A program made the position numbers and the translations under genes. From Streptomyces sp. NBC_01268 (GTDB lineage Bacteria; Actinomycetota; Actinomycetes; Streptomycetales; Streptomycetaceae): 64,000 nucleotides of DNA. Below are positions 27,187-36,412 of the stretch, piece by piece. Positions within the stretch are counted from its first letter, which is position 1; each line of letters starts with the position of its first letter. Below the pieces are notes generated by a model. That model was given only the letters and a program-made list of their open reading frames with translations. It was not told the DNA's origin and did no database searches. The stretch lies in assembly GCF_036240795.1 (NCBI RefSeq), contig NZ_CP108454.1, positions 2,728,001 to 2,792,000 on the forward strand, read 5' to 3'.

Positions 27187-27254
27187 CGCTGGTGCTTTCC
27201 TGGAGTGTCTCGGTGTACGGCCGTCCGTCCGGGGCCTGGCCCGGACGGCGCCGC

Positions 27255-28157
27255 CTATCGCTTCGGTACGGGGATCCTCATCAGGTCCTGGGCGACGCTC
27301 AGCTCGCCCTCGAACCCGGCCGCCCGCGCCTGCCGCTCGAACTCCGAGGGATCGGAGTACCGCTGCGAGAAGTGGGTCAGGACGAGGTGCCGCACACCCG
27401 CGTCGCGGGCGACGGCCGCGGCCTGGCCGGCCGTCAGGTGGCCGTGGTCGGTGGCGAGCCGGACGTCCTCGTCGAGGAAGGTCGACTCGATGACGAGCAT
27501 GTCGGCGCCCTCGGCGAGCGCGTGCACCCCGTCGCACAGCCGGGTGTCCATCACGAAGGCGAACCGCTGGCCGCGCCGGACCTCGCTCACCTCGTCGAGG
27601 GTCACGCCGGCCAGCACGCCCTCCCGCTGGATCCGGCCGACGTCGGGGCCCTTGATGCCGTGCGCGGCGAGCCGCTCCGGCAGGATGCGGCGCCCGTCCG
27701 GCTCGGTGAGCCGGTAGCCGTAGGACTCCACGGGGTGGGAGAGCAGGCGGGCGTCGAGGGTGTACGAGCCGGTGACGGCGAGCGGCCCGTCGGCGTCGAC
27801 CGGCGCCTCGGTCAGCCGCACGGTCTCGCGGTAGGCCGTGGCGTACCGCAGCCGCTCGAAGAACCGCTGCCCGCTCGCCGGGTAGTGCGCGGTGACCGGG
27901 TGCGGGACCTGGTCGAGGTTGATCCGCTGGATCACCCCGGCCAGGCCGAGCGAGTGGTCGCCGTGGAAGTGCGTGACGCAGATCCGGTTCAGGTCGTGCG
28001 CCGCGACCCCGGCCCTGAGCATCTGCCGCTGGGTGCCCTCGCCGGGATCGAAGAGGATGCCCTGGCCGTCCCAGCGCAGCAGGTAGCCGTTGTGGTTGCG
28101 GTGCCGGGTCGGCACCTGGCTCGCGGTGCCGAGGACGACCAGTTCGCGTACGGACAC
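27255..28157 (-). CDS. rnz: Ribonuclease Z, tRNA 3'-end endonuclease
   Basis: This 300-residue metallo-beta-lactamase protein has [20 protein letters not shown] at the start, the zinc motif [13 protein letters not shown] at about residues 62-74, [16 protein letters not shown] and the C-terminal LTHFSQRY. It cuts the 3' trailer from tRNA precursors. The start is GTG. It follows the HIT gene by 14 bases in one operon. Confidence 0.95.
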   Translation of the reverse strand: MSVRELVVLGTASQVPTRHRNHNGYLLRWDGQGILFDPGEGTQRQMLRAGVAAHDLNRICVTHFHGDHSLGLAGVIQRINLDQVPHPVTAHYPASGQRFFERLRYATAYRETVRLTEAPVDADGPLAVTGSYTLDARLLSHPVESYGYRLTEPDGRRILPERLAAHGIKGPDVGRIQREGVLAGVTLDEVSEVRRGQRFAFVMDTRLCDGVHALAEGADMLVIESTFLDEDVRLATDHGHLTAGQAAAVARDAGVRHLVLTHFSQRYSDPSEFERQARAAGFEGELSVAQDLMRIPVPKR

Positions 28158-28171
28158 GGTGACGTCCGGTC

Positions 28172-28531
28172 CTATCCGGGGGGCCAGTTGAGGCCGCGGC
28201 CGCCGAGGACGTGCGCGTGGGCGTGGAAGACGGTCTGTCCGGCGCCGGCGCCGGTGTTGAACACGATCCGGAAACCGTGACCGTCGATCTTCTCCTCCGC
28301 GGCGATCTCACCGGCCTCGCGCAGCACGTCGGCGGCGACCGTCGGCGCGGCGGCGGCGAGGGAGGCGGCGTCCGGGTAGTGCAGGCGCGGGATGACCAGG
28401 ATGTGCGTGGGCGCCTGCGGGTTGATGTCGCGGAACGCGACGGTCGTCTCCGTCTCGCGCACGATCGTCGCCGGGACCTCCCCTTCCACGATCTTGCAGA
28501 ACAGGCAGTCGCTCTGCGGCTCTCCGGCCAT
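28172..28531 (-). CDS. HIT family nucleotide-binding hydrolase
   Basis: This 119-residue protein starts [14 protein letters not shown] and ends with the histidine triad [18 protein letters not shown]. It has the size of Hint/PKCI-type phosphoramidases that cleave nucleoside phosphoramidates and adenylates. Two Cys near the N-terminus may take part in a zinc site. It belongs to the rnz operon. Confidence 0.95.
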   Translation of the reverse strand: MAGEPQSDCLFCKIVEGEVPATIVRETETTVAFRDINPQAPTHILVIPRLHYPDAASLAAAAPTVAADVLREAGEIAAEEKIDGHGFRIVFNTGAGAGQTVFHAHAHVLGGRGLNWPPG

Positions 28532-28638
28532 GGCCCGATCCTCCTCGACTCCGTTGATCAGTGATCAGTACACGCGCATGCTATCGGGACCCCGGCGGGG
28601 CGGGTCGGGCGCCGGGAATTGTCACGGGCGCCGACCGC

Positions 28639-28701
28639 GGGGCCTCCGGGCGGTGCGCCGGGGCCTCCGGGCGGTGCGCCGGGGGCTCCGGGCGGTGCGC
28701 C
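28639..28701. repeat. Three tandem 21-bp repeats downstream of rsmE
   Basis: Units at 28639-28659, 28660-28680 and 28681-28701 read GGGGCCTCCGGGCGGTGCGCC with one or two changes in the last. They fill the gap between rsmE and the HIT gene. No protein or clear hairpin terminator is seen there. Confidence 0.8.
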
Positions 28702-28725
28702 CGGGGGACTTCCGAGTGGTGTGCC

Positions 28726-29469
28726 CTAGGACCAGCGCCCGGTCCGCCCGAGGACGAGCGCCCCCGCCGCCGTGCCCGCCGTGGAGGTGCGCAGCACGCT
28801 GTGGCCGAGGCGGTACGGCTTCGCCCCCGCCGCCTCGAAGAGCGCCAACTCCTCCGGGGACACGCCCCCTTCGGGGCCGACGACGAGCACGATCTCGCCG
28901 TGCCCGGGGAGTTCGGCGGTGGCGAGCGCCCCGCTCGGGTGGTCGCGGTCCTCGTGGAGCACGGCCGCGAAGTCGGCGGTGGCGAGGAGGGCGGCGACCT
29001 GCTTGCCGGTCATCGCGTCGGCGACCTCGGGGAAGCGGGTGCGGCGGGACTGCTTGCCGGCCTCGCGGGCCGTCGCCCGCCACTTGGCGAGCGCCTTCAG
29101 GCCGCGCTCGCCCTTCCACTGGGTGATGCAGCGGGACGCCGCCCACGGCACGATCGCGTCCACGCCGGTCTCCGTCATGGTCTCGACGGCCAGTTCGCCG
29201 CGGTCGCCCTTGGGCAGGGCCTGGACGACGGTGATGCGGGGCGCGGGCGCCGGGTCCTCGTGGACGGCCGTGACCTCGACGGTCAGCTGGTCCTTGCCCT
29301 CGGCGGCGGCGACCACGCACGCGGCCCAGGCGCCGTTCCCGTCGGTCAGCACCAGCTCCTCGCCCGCGCGCAGCCGCTTCACGGACACCGCGTGGCGGCC
29401 CTCGGGCCCGTCGAGGAGGAAGCCGCCCACCGGGGGCACGGTGTCGACGACGAAGACGGGTGCGGTCAC
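28726..29469 (-). CDS. rsmE: 16S rRNA (uracil-1498-N3)-methyltransferase RsmE
   Basis: This 247-residue SPOUT methyltransferase begins with a PUA-like part (GGFLLDGPEGRHAVSVKRLRAGEELVLTDGNG). The knotted SAM-binding core follows, with QALPKGDRGELAVETMTETGVDAIVPW, LVVGPEGGVSPEELALFEAAG and LGHSVLRTSTAGTAA. It methylates U1498 of 16S rRNA. The GTG start overlaps the stop of the nitronate monooxygenase gene by four bases (GTGA). Confidence 0.96.
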   Translation of the reverse strand: MTAPVFVVDTVPPVGGFLLDGPEGRHAVSVKRLRAGEELVLTDGNGAWAACVVAAAEGKDQLTVEVTAVHEDPAPAPRITVVQALPKGDRGELAVETMTETGVDAIVPWAASRCITQWKGERGLKALAKWRATAREAGKQSRRTRFPEVADAMTGKQVAALLATADFAAVLHEDRDHPSGALATAELPGHGEIVLVVGPEGGVSPEELALFEAAGAKPYRLGHSVLRTSTAGTAAGALVLGRTGRWS

Positions 29470-30545
29470 GATGCGCTCCTGGAGCTTTCTCGGGCGGTGT
29501 GGAGTTCTTCCGCGAGGACCTCGACGAGCCGCCCGGCCGGGAGGTCGCGGGCCAGGCGGTGGCCCTGCCCGGCCCACAGGGCCATGCCCTGCGGGTCGCC
29601 GGCGGTCGCGGCGGCCTTCCGCAGCGGGGCGGTGAGGTGGTGGACCTCGGGGTAGGCGGCGGGGGCGTACGGCCCGTGTTCGCGCATGAACCGGTTGACC
29701 AGGCCGCGGGCCGGGCGGCCCGAGAAGGCCCGGGTGAGCTCGGTGCGGGTGAACAGCGGGTCGGTCAGGGCCCGCTTGTGCAGCGGGTCCGCGCCGGACT
29801 CGGGGCAGACCAGGAACGCGGTGCCGAGCTGGGCAGCGTCGGCGCCGGCGGCGAGGACGGCGGCGATCTGGCGGCCGCGCATGATGCCGCCGGTGGCGAC
29901 GATCGGCAGCCGGACGCTCTCGCGCACCTCGGTGAGCAGCGCGAGCAGCCCGCCGCCGCTGCCGGCGGACGGCCCGTCGGCCGGGTCGTCCCGGTGGGTG
30001 CCCTGGTGTCCGCCCGCCTCGGTGCCCTGGACGCACAGGGCGGCGGCCCCGGCGCGCTCGGCGGTGCGGGCCTCCTCGACGGAGGTGACGGTGACGATCG
30101 TGAACGTGCCGACCCGGGCGAAGGCGTCGAGCGCGTCGCGGTCGGGGCAGCCGAAGGTGAAGGAGACGACCGGCACCGGGTCGTCGAGGAGGATCGCCAG
30201 CTTGGAGTCGTACCCGTCGTCGCGGCCCTGGTCCGGGTCCCCGAGCTCCGTCTCGTACCAGCCGGCCTCCCCGGCGAGCTGGTGCCGGTAGACCTCGACG
30301 GCGGCGGGGTCGGCGGGCTGACCGCTCTGCGGCATGAAGAGGTTGACCCCGAAGGGCTGTCCGGTGAGTCCGCGGACCCGCTTGATCTCCTGGTAGAGCC
30401 CGCCCGCGGTCTTGTACCCGCCGGCCAGGAACCCGAGGGCCCCCGCCTCGCACACGGCACCGACGAGCTCGGGAGAGGATGCGCCACCCGCCATGGGGGC
30501 CTGCACGATCGGATGCCGAGAGAGATCGTTCAGTGCGGTGGACAT
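29466..30545 (-). CDS. Nitronate monooxygenase
   Basis: This 359-residue FMN TIM barrel has PIVQAPMAGGASSPELVGAVCEAGALGFLAGGY at residues about 12-44, GVNLFMPQ, CVQGTEAGGHQGTH near 190 (with a catalytic-type His) and LPIVATGGIMRGRQIAAVLAAGADAAQLGTAFL near 225. It oxidises toxic nitronates such as propionate-3-nitronate to keto compounds. It is coupled to rsmE by a four-base overlap, an arrangement without clear functional logic but likely co-expressed. Confidence 0.9.
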   Translation of the reverse strand: MSTALNDLSRHPIVQAPMAGGASSPELVGAVCEAGALGFLAGGYKTAGGLYQEIKRVRGLTGQPFGVNLFMPQSGQPADPAAVEVYRHQLAGEAGWYETELGDPDQGRDDGYDSKLAILLDDPVPVVSFTFGCPDRDALDAFARVGTFTIVTVTSVEEARTAERAGAAALCVQGTEAGGHQGTHRDDPADGPSAGSGGGLLALLTEVRESVRLPIVATGGIMRGRQIAAVLAAGADAAQLGTAFLVCPESGADPLHKRALTDPLFTRTELTRAFSGRPARGLVNRFMREHGPYAPAAYPEVHHLTAPLRKAAATAGDPQGMALWAGQGHRLARDLPAGRLVEVLAEELHTARESSRSAS

Positions 30546-30872
30546 GCAGGCATCGTGCCATGCCGGGACGGCCCGGCCGAATCGGTACGGGAGGGGTTAC
30601 GGGAGGCGTACGCGAAGGGGCGGCCCCGCACAAAGCGGAACCGCCCCCAGGCATATGCCGTACGGAACTCAGCGCCCGTCGAACGCGTCCTTCAACCGCG
30701 GGAACAGCCCCTGCTGCCCCGGCTGACCGTGCTGACCCGGGGGACGACCCCCGGACCCCCAGCCGAGCGCCTACCGCCCGTCGAACGCGTCCTTCAACCG
30801 CGAGAACAGCCCCTGCTGCCCCGGCTGACCGTGCTGACCCGGGGGACGACCCCCGGACCCCCAGCCGAGCGC
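30546..30872. repeat. Intergenic region with two extra tandem copies of the dnaJ 3' end (102-bp period)
   Basis: Reading leftward past the dnaJ stop, the last part of the gene, including its stop codon, occurs twice more. GTCGAACGCG-type anchors lie at 30678, 30780 and 30882, exactly 102 bases apart. Each copy could encode a 33-residue tail (ending [16 protein letters not shown]) and a stop. The spacer unit between copies reads CCCGGGGGACGACCCCCGG. Downstream, an imperfect hairpin at 30617-30647 can end the transcript. Confidence 0.85.
30617..30647 (-). terminator. Terminator of the hrcA-dnaJ operon
   Basis: GGGGCGGCCCCGC pairs with GCGGAACCGCCCC apart from two central mismatches, loop ACAAA. 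It lies after the dnaJ tail copies on the minus strand. Confidence 0.65.
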
Positions 30873-32009
30873 CTACCGCCCGTTGAACGCGTCCTTCAAC
30901 CGCGAGAACAGCCCCTGCTGCCCCGGCTGGAACTGCCCCGTCGGGCGCTCCTCGCCGCGCAGCTTGGCCAGCTCGCGGAGCAGGCGCTCCTGCTCCGGGT
31001 CCAGCTTGGACGGGGTCTGCACCTCGACGTGGACGATCAGGTCGCCCCGGCCGTTGCCGCGCAGGTGCGTGACGCCGCGGCCGTGCAGCGGGATCGACTG
31101 GCCGGACTGGGTGCCCGGGCGGATGTCGACGTCCTCCAGACCGTCCAGGGTCTGCAACTGCACCTTCGTGCCGAGGGAGGCCGCCGTCATCGGGAGGGTG
31201 ACCGTGCAGTGCAGGTCGTCCCCCCGCCGCTGGAAGACGTCGTGCGGGGTCTCGTGGATCTCGACGTACAGGTCGCCGGCGGGGCCGCCGCCGGGGCCGA
31301 CCTCGCCCTCGCCGGCCAGCTGGATCCGGGTGCCGTTGTCGACACCGGCCGGGATCTTGACCGTGAGCGTGCGGCGGGAACGGACCCGGCCGTCGCCCGC
31401 GCACTCGGGGCACGGGGTCGGGACGACGGTGCCGAAGCCCTGGCACTGCGGGCAGGGGCGGGAGGTCATGACCTGGCCCAGGAAGGACCGCGTGACCTGG
31501 GAGACCTCACCGCGACCGCGGCACATGTCACAGGTCTGCGCGGAGGTGCCGGGCGCGGCGCCCTCGCCGGAGCAGGTGGTGCACACGACGGCCGTGTCGA
31601 CCTGGATGTCCTTCGTGGTGCCGAAGGCCGCCTCGTCGAGGGTGATCTCCAGGCGGATCATCGCGTCCTGGCCGCGCCGGGTGCGCGAGCGCGGTCCGCG
31701 CTGGGACGCCGTACCGAAGAAGGCGTCCATGATGTCCGAGAAGTTCCCGAAGCCACCCGCGCCGAAGCCGCCGGCGCCACCGCCGCCGGAGGCGGAGAGC
31801 GGGTCGCCGCCGAGGTCGTAGACCTGCTTCTTCTGCGGGTCCGACAACACCTCGTAAGCGGCGTTGATCTCCTTGAACCGCTCCTGGGTCTTCGGGTCCG
31901 GGTTCACGTCCGGGTGAAGCTCGCGGGCGAGTCGACGGAAGGCCTTCTTGATCTCGTCTGCCGACGCGTCGCGGCGTACGCCGAGTACGGCGTAGTAGTC
32001 CGTGGCCAC
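30873..32009 (-). CDS. dnaJ: Chaperone DnaJ (second, HrcA-linked copy)
   Basis: This 378-residue protein has the full type I layout. The J domain with HPD is at about residues 1-70 ([10 protein letters not shown]), followed by a Gly-rich linker ([16 protein letters not shown]). Four zinc-finger repeats lie at about 140-210 ([36 protein letters not shown]), then the substrate-binding barrels. It starts at a GTG directly after the hrcA stop with no gap, so it is the dnaJ2 of the hrcA operon and not the one beside dnaK. It helps DnaK under heat shock. The short tail [18 protein letters not shown] is repeated downstream of its stop. Confidence 0.96.
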   Translation of the reverse strand: MATDYYAVLGVRRDASADEIKKAFRRLARELHPDVNPDPKTQERFKEINAAYEVLSDPQKKQVYDLGGDPLSASGGGGAGGFGAGGFGNFSDIMDAFFGTASQRGPRSRTRRGQDAMIRLEITLDEAAFGTTKDIQVDTAVVCTTCSGEGAAPGTSAQTCDMCRGRGEVSQVTRSFLGQVMTSRPCPQCQGFGTVVPTPCPECAGDGRVRSRRTLTVKIPAGVDNGTRIQLAGEGEVGPGGGPAGDLYVEIHETPHDVFQRRGDDLHCTVTLPMTAASLGTKVQLQTLDGLEDVDIRPGTQSGQSIPLHGRGVTHLRGNGRGDLIVHVEVQTPSKLDPEQERLLRELAKLRGEERPTGQFQPGQQGLFSRLKDAFNGR

Positions 32010-33029
32010 TTACGACTCCGCCAGGATCTGTCCGACGTAACGTGCCACTGCGCGTACCGCTCCCATCGTTCCGGGGTAATCCATGCGGGTCGGTCCGACC
32101 ACGCCGAGTTTGGCGACTGCCTCGCCGCCGGAACCGTAGCCGACCGAGACGACCGACGTGGACGTCAGCCCCTCGTGGGCGATCTCGTGCCCGATGCGTA
32201 CGGTCATGCCCGACTCCTTGGCCTCGCCGAGCAGCTTGAGGAGCACGACCTGCTCCTCGAGGGCTTCCAGGACGGGCCTGATCGTCAGGGGGAAGTCGTG
32301 TCCGAAGCGGGTCAGATTGGCGGTGCCGCCGATCATGAGCCGCTCCTCCTGCTCCTCCACGAGCGTTTCGAGGAGGGTCGCGAGCACCGTCGTGACGGTG
32401 CCGCGGTCCTCGATCTCCTCGAAGGACTCGGGAAGGTCCTGCACCAGCTGCGGCACGTCCGCGAACCGGCGGCCGACGACCCGGCTGTTGAGCCGGGCCC
32501 GCAGGTCGGCCAGGGTGGTCTCGCCGAAGGGCGCCGGACAGTCGATGACCCGCTGCTCGACCCGGCCGGTGTCGGTGATGAGCACCAGCATGAGCCGGGC
32601 GGGGGCCAGCGACAGCAGTTCCACGTGCCGGACCGTCGAACGGGTCAGCGAGGGGTACTGCACGACCGCGACCTGCCGGGTGAGCTGCGCGAGCAGCCGT
32701 ACCGTGCGGCCGACGACGTCGTCGAGGTCGACGGCTCCGTCGAGGAAGTTGTGGATCGCCCGCCGCTCGGGGGTCGACAGCGGCTTGACGCCGGCCAGCC
32801 GGTCCACGAACAGGCGGTAGCCCTTGTCGGTGGGGATGCGCCCGGCGCTGGTGTGAGGCTGGGCGATGAAGCCCTCCTCCTCCAGCACCGCCATGTCGTT
32901 GCGCACGGTGGCGGGCGACACGCCCAGCTTGTGGCGCTCGGTCAGCGCCTTGGAGCCGACGGGCTCCTCCGTCCCGACGTAGTCCTGGACGATGGCGCGC
33001 AGCACCTCGAGTCTGCGTTCGCTGAGCAC
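32010..33029 (-). CDS. hrcA: Heat-inducible transcription repressor HrcA
   Basis: This 339-residue repressor starts at a GTG ([28 protein letters not shown]). A winged helix follows at about 1-75 ([40 protein letters not shown]), then a GAF-like dimer domain. HrcA binds CIRCE elements and represses chaperone genes until heat stress calls GroEL away. A CIRCE element lies 45 bases upstream, so it represses its own operon with dnaJ. Confidence 0.97.
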   Translation of the reverse strand: MLSERRLEVLRAIVQDYVGTEEPVGSKALTERHKLGVSPATVRNDMAVLEEEGFIAQPHTSAGRIPTDKGYRLFVDRLAGVKPLSTPERRAIHNFLDGAVDLDDVVGRTVRLLAQLTRQVAVVQYPSLTRSTVRHVELLSLAPARLMLVLITDTGRVEQRVIDCPAPFGETTLADLRARLNSRVVGRRFADVPQLVQDLPESFEEIEDRGTVTTVLATLLETLVEEQEERLMIGGTANLTRFGHDFPLTIRPVLEALEEQVVLLKLLGEAKESGMTVRIGHEIAHEGLTSTSVVSVGYGSGGEAVAKLGVVGPTRMDYPGTMGAVRAVARYVGQILAES

Positions 33030-33074
33030 CGCGCACACCTCCAGCTGTCGATCCGGTTCCGGTTCTTCCCTTTT

Positions 33075-33099
33075 TGGCACTCGCCCTGCCCGAGTGCCA
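33075..33099. promoter_or_regulatory. CIRCE operator of hrcA-dnaJ
   Basis: TGGCACTC-N9-GAGTGCCA (33075-33082 and 33092-33099) matches the conserved CIRCE inverted repeat (GCACTC-N9-GAGTGC core exact). HrcA is its known binding protein. It lies just upstream of hrcA. Confidence 0.93.
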
Positions 33100-33173
33100 G
33101 GAATTCCCCGGCCAGTGTACGGCGGCGGACATCGCTCCTGGCAAGGAGGCGGGGTCGGCGGGGTCGTAGCGGT

Positions 33174-33179
33174 TAGCGT
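33174..33179 (+). promoter_or_regulatory. -10 box of a leaderless promoter (TAGCGT)
   Basis: TAGCGT ends six bases before the ATG of the MBL gene, with no ribosome site present, so the transcript probably starts at the initiation codon. Confidence 0.55.
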
Positions 33180-33185
33180 CGCCGC

Positions 33186-33908
33186 ATGGACGTGAAATGG
33201 GAAGAGTACGGCTGGGAGCGCCTCGCGGAGGGTGTCGGCAGGCGCCGGCTGCCGGGCTGGGACGCCACGGTGGGCCTGGTCATCGGGCGGGACGCGGTGC
33301 TGCTGTACGACACGGGGGCGACCCTCGCGCAGGGCGCCGAGCTGCGCACCCAGGTGGAGGCGCTGACGGGCCGCCGCCGGGTGACGCATATCGCACTCAG
33401 CCATCCGCACTTCGACCACGTCATGGGCACGGCGGTCTTCTCCGGGGCCGAGGTCTTCGGGGCGGTCGGCATGGACACGCTGCTGCCGCGCGAGCGGGAG
33501 GAGCTGTGCACGGACGCGGTACGGCAGGGGGTGGACGCCCGGGTCGCGGCGGAGGCGGCCGAGGTCCTGGTCGCGCCCCGCCACACGGTCTCGGGCGAGT
33601 GGACCCTGGACCTGGGCGGCCGCCAGGTGCTCCTCGCGAACATCGGCCCCGGCCACAGCGGCCACGACCTCGCCCTGTTCGTGCCGGGCGCGCCGGAGGT
33701 CGTCTTCTGCGGCGACCTGGTCGAGGAGTCCGGCGAACCGCAGGCGGGTCCCGACGCCATCCCCGGGCGCTGGCCGGCGGCGCTGGACCGGCTGCTGTCC
33801 CTGGGCGGCGCGGAGGCGGTGTACGTACCGGGCCACGGGGCGGTGGTGGACGCCGCGTTCGTGCGCCGCCAGCGCGAGGAGCTGGCGCGGCGCTTCGGGG
33901 TGGTGTAG
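33186..33908 (+). CDS. MBL-fold metallohydrolase
   Basis: This 240-residue protein has the metallo-beta-lactamase fold. The metal motif is [11 protein letters not shown] at about residues 75-85, later ligands are GPGHSGHD and [10 protein letters not shown], and GHG is near the end. The family covers glyoxalase II-like and lactonase-like hydrolases; the substrate here is unknown. The promoter appears leaderless. It is divergent from hrcA. Confidence 0.88.
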   Translation: MDVKWEEYGWERLAEGVGRRRLPGWDATVGLVIGRDAVLLYDTGATLAQGAELRTQVEALTGRRRVTHIALSHPHFDHVMGTAVFSGAEVFGAVGMDTLLPREREELCTDAVRQGVDARVAAEAAEVLVAPRHTVSGEWTLDLGGRQVLLANIGPGHSGHDLALFVPGAPEVVFCGDLVEESGEPQAGPDAIPGRWPAALDRLLSLGGAEAVYVPGHGAVVDAAFVRRQREELARRFGVV

Positions 33909-33984
33909 CGGCGTCGAACGCCCGCCCGCGGGACGGGACCTGACGCTCCCTCGCCCGCTCACGGCGGACGGGGCCCGCCCAGGG

Positions 33985-33990
33985 CAGAAT
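33985..33990 (+). promoter_or_regulatory. -10 box of a leaderless promoter (CAGAAT)
   Basis: CAGAAT ends seven bases before the DUF3097 ATG, and no ribosome site is present. This fits leaderless translation. Confidence 0.45.
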
Positions 33991-33997
33991 CGGGCCC

Positions 33998-34810
33998 ATG
34001 CGCAGTTACAACCCGGATCTGACTCCCCCTTGGAAGCGCTCGGCGCCCGTCCCCGAGGTCCCGGCGGACCGCGATCTCGTCGTGGAGGAGGTCGCGACCG
34101 GCTTCTGCGGGGCCGTGATCCGCTGCGAGGCGGACACGGTGACGCTGGAGGACCGCTTCGGCAAGCACCGGGTCTTCCCGATGGAGCCGCGCGGCTTCCT
34201 CCTGGAGGGCCGGGTCGTCACCCTGGTCCGTCCCTCCCGCCCCGCCCCGACCCGCCCCGCCCGGACCGCCTCCGGATCGATCGCCGTCCCGGGCGCCCGG
34301 GCGCGCGTCGCCCGGGCCGGCCGGATCTACGTGGAGGGCCGCCACGACGCCGAGCTGGTCGAACGCGTCTGGGGCGACGACCTGCGCATCGAGGGCGTCG
34401 TCGTCGAGTACCTGGAGGGCATCGACGACCTCCCGGCGATCGTCGCCGAGTTCGCCCCGGCCCCCGACGCCCGCCTCGGCATCCTCGTCGACCATCTGGT
34501 GCCGGGCTCCAAGGAGTCCCGCATCGCCGCCCAGGTCTCGTCCCCGGACGTCCTGATCGTCGGGCACCCGTACATCGACGTCTGGGAAGCCGTGAAGCCC
34601 GCCTCGGTGGGCATCCCGGCCTGGCCCTCGGTCCCCCGCGGCCAGGACTGGAAGACCGGCGTCTGCCGCGCCCTGCGCTGGCCGGAGAACACGGGCGCGG
34701 CCTGGCAGCACATCCTGTCGAAGGTCACGTCGTACAAGGACCTGGAGCCGGAGCTCCTGGGCGCGGTGGAGCACCTCATCGACCACGTGACGGCACCTGA
34801 GGGCGACTGA
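33998..34810 (+). CDS. DUF3097 family protein
   Basis: This 270-residue protein is of the DUF3097 family, conserved in actinobacteria. Landmarks are [11 protein letters not shown] at the start, [34 protein letters not shown], and a Toprim-like segment [22 protein letters not shown]...[13 protein letters not shown], with [14 protein letters not shown]. The second half therefore looks like a nucleotide-processing Toprim-type fold, from sequence only. Its function is unknown. It lies convergent with hemW, a common setting for it. Confidence 0.85.
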   Translation: MRSYNPDLTPPWKRSAPVPEVPADRDLVVEEVATGFCGAVIRCEADTVTLEDRFGKHRVFPMEPRGFLLEGRVVTLVRPSRPAPTRPARTASGSIAVPGARARVARAGRIYVEGRHDAELVERVWGDDLRIEGVVVEYLEGIDDLPAIVAEFAPAPDARLGILVDHLVPGSKESRIAAQVSSPDVLIVGHPYIDVWEAVKPASVGIPAWPSVPRGQDWKTGVCRALRWPENTGAAWQHILSKVTSYKDLEPELLGAVEHLIDHVTAPEGD

Positions 34811-34929
34811 CGGCACCCGAGGGCGACCGGGGGCATCTGAGGGAGGCCGGGGGGGCTCGGGGATGTCGAGGGCGCCGGGCGGACACCCGGGCCCCCGCCG
34901 GGCCGGACACCCGGCCCCGGCCCGCCCCC

Positions 34930-35033
34930 GGCGCGCCCCGGTCCACCCCCGGCCAGCCCCGGCGCGCCCCGGTCCACCCCCGGCCAGCCCCGGCGCGCCC
35001 CGGTCCACCCCCGGCCAGCCCCGGCGCGCCTCC
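34930..35033. repeat. Tandem 31-bp repeats between DUF3097 and hemW
   Basis: The unit GGCGCGCCCCGGTCC-ACCCCCGGCCAGCCCC starts at 34930, 34961 and 34992, with a partial fourth at 35023. The copies are nearly identical, so the array is recent. The surrounding 34811-35084 also holds short direct repeats (CAGGTAGCC twice, CTGCTCTCC twice). No gene is seen there. Confidence 0.88.
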
Positions 35034-35084
35034 TCTGCCCAGGTAGCCCAGGTAGCCCTGCTCTCCCTGCTCTCCCCGGTCGCC

Positions 35085-36317
35085 TCAGTCCACCAGGTCC
35101 CGCACCACCGCGTCGGCCAGCAGGCGGCCGCGCAGGGTCAGGACGGCCTGCCCCTGGGCGTACGGCTCGGGGGCGAGGAGACCGTCCTCCAGGGCCTTGC
35201 GGGACGCGGCCAGGCCCGCGGGCTTCAGGAGGGCCAGCTCGACGCCCTCGCGCAGCCGGAGCTCCAGCAGGACCCGCTCCACCCGCCGGTCCTCCTCCGA
35301 CAGCACCTCGCGCCCGGCGCCGGGCGACGTGCCGGAGCCCAGGGCCGCCGCGTACGCGCCCGGGTGCTTGACGTTCCACCAGCGCACCCCGCCCACGTGG
35401 CTGTGGGCGCCGGGCCCGGCGCCCCACCAGTCGGCGCCGCGCCAGTACAGCTCGTTGTGGAGGCACCGTCCGGCCTCCGAGGTGGCCCAGTTGGACACCT
35501 CGTACCACTCGAAGCCCGCCCCGGAGAGCACCTCGTCCGCCATCAGGTACCGGTCGGCGTGGACGTCGTCGTCGGTCATCGGTATCTCGCCGCGGCGGAT
35601 GCGCCGGGCCAGCTGGGTGCCTTCCTCCACGATGAGCGCGTAGGCGCTGACGTGGTCGGGTCCGGCGCCGATCACCGCGTCGAGGGAGGCCCGCCAGTCG
35701 TCGTCGGACTCGCCGGGGGTGCCGTAGATGAGGTCGAGGTTGACGTGGTCGAAGCCGGCCGCCCGCGCCTCGGCGACGCACGCCTCGGGGCGTCCGGGGG
35801 TGTGGGTGCGGTCGAGGATCTTCAGCACGTGCTGTCGGGCGCTCTGCATGCCGAAGGAGATCCGGTTGAAGCCGCCCTCGCGCAGCGTCGCCAGATACGC
35901 GGGGTCGACGGACTCCGGATTCGCCTCGGTCGTCACCTCGGCGTCGTCGGCGAGCCCGAACTCCTCCCGGATCGCCGCGAGCATCGCGACCAGGTCGCCC
36001 GCGTCGAGCAGCGTGGGCGTGCCGCCGCCGACGAAGACGGTCCGGACGGGACGCGGGTCGTCGCCGAGGACCTTGCGGGCCAGGCGTATCTCCTGGGCGA
36101 CCTGGCCCGCGTAGTTCTCTCGGGAGGCGAGCACGCCGCCGGCACCGCGCAGCTCGCTCGCGGTGTACGTGTTGAAGTCGCAGTAGCCGCAGCGGGTCGC
36201 GCAGTACGGGACGTGCAGATAGAACCCGAGCGGCCGCTCGCCGGCCCCTTCCAGGGCGTGGGCGGGCAGCGCCCCGTCCTCGGGCATGGGCTCACCATCG
36301 GGCAGTACGGAAGGCAT
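35085..36317 (-). CDS. hemW: Radical SAM protein HemW (haem chaperone)
   Basis: This 410-residue protein has the radical SAM cluster motif CATRCGYCDFNTY (C-x3-C-x2-C) near residue 39, GGGTPTLLD near 98, NPESVDP and a HemN-like C-terminal domain. The C-x3-C-x2-C motif followed by F rather than C marks HemW, which carries haem to targets, rather than coproporphyrinogen dehydrogenase HemN. It is often misnamed HemN. It lies downstream of the acyl-CoA ligase gene with a 95-base gap. Confidence 0.94.
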   Translation of the reverse strand: MPSVLPDGEPMPEDGALPAHALEGAGERPLGFYLHVPYCATRCGYCDFNTYTASELRGAGGVLASRENYAGQVAQEIRLARKVLGDDPRPVRTVFVGGGTPTLLDAGDLVAMLAAIREEFGLADDAEVTTEANPESVDPAYLATLREGGFNRISFGMQSARQHVLKILDRTHTPGRPEACVAEARAAGFDHVNLDLIYGTPGESDDDWRASLDAVIGAGPDHVSAYALIVEEGTQLARRIRRGEIPMTDDDVHADRYLMADEVLSGAGFEWYEVSNWATSEAGRCLHNELYWRGADWWGAGPGAHSHVGGVRWWNVKHPGAYAAALGSGTSPGAGREVLSEEDRRVERVLLELRLREGVELALLKPAGLAASRKALEDGLLAPEPYAQGQAVLTLRGRLLADAVVRDLVD

Positions 36318-36412
36318 GCAGCCATTGTCCCGTACCGCCCGAGGTGACCGTCGAACCTGTGGATAACCGGGGAAACCCCAGCTCAGGACCGCTCGGGCCG
36401 GCCGAGGCCCGG

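Noticed and set aside
30675..30872. Extra dnaJ tail copies as separate small genes
   Set aside because: They have no start codon or ribosome site of their own. They are best explained as tandem duplication.
29460..33176. A plus-strand open frame of 1238 codons opposite nitronate monooxygenase, dnaJ and hrcA
   Set aside because: Same reason: it runs through several real genes and has no recognisable motif.
34930..35033. 31-bp repeats as a possible CRISPR array
   Set aside because: The units are directly adjacent with no unique spacers and no cas genes are nearby, so this is an ordinary tandem repeat.
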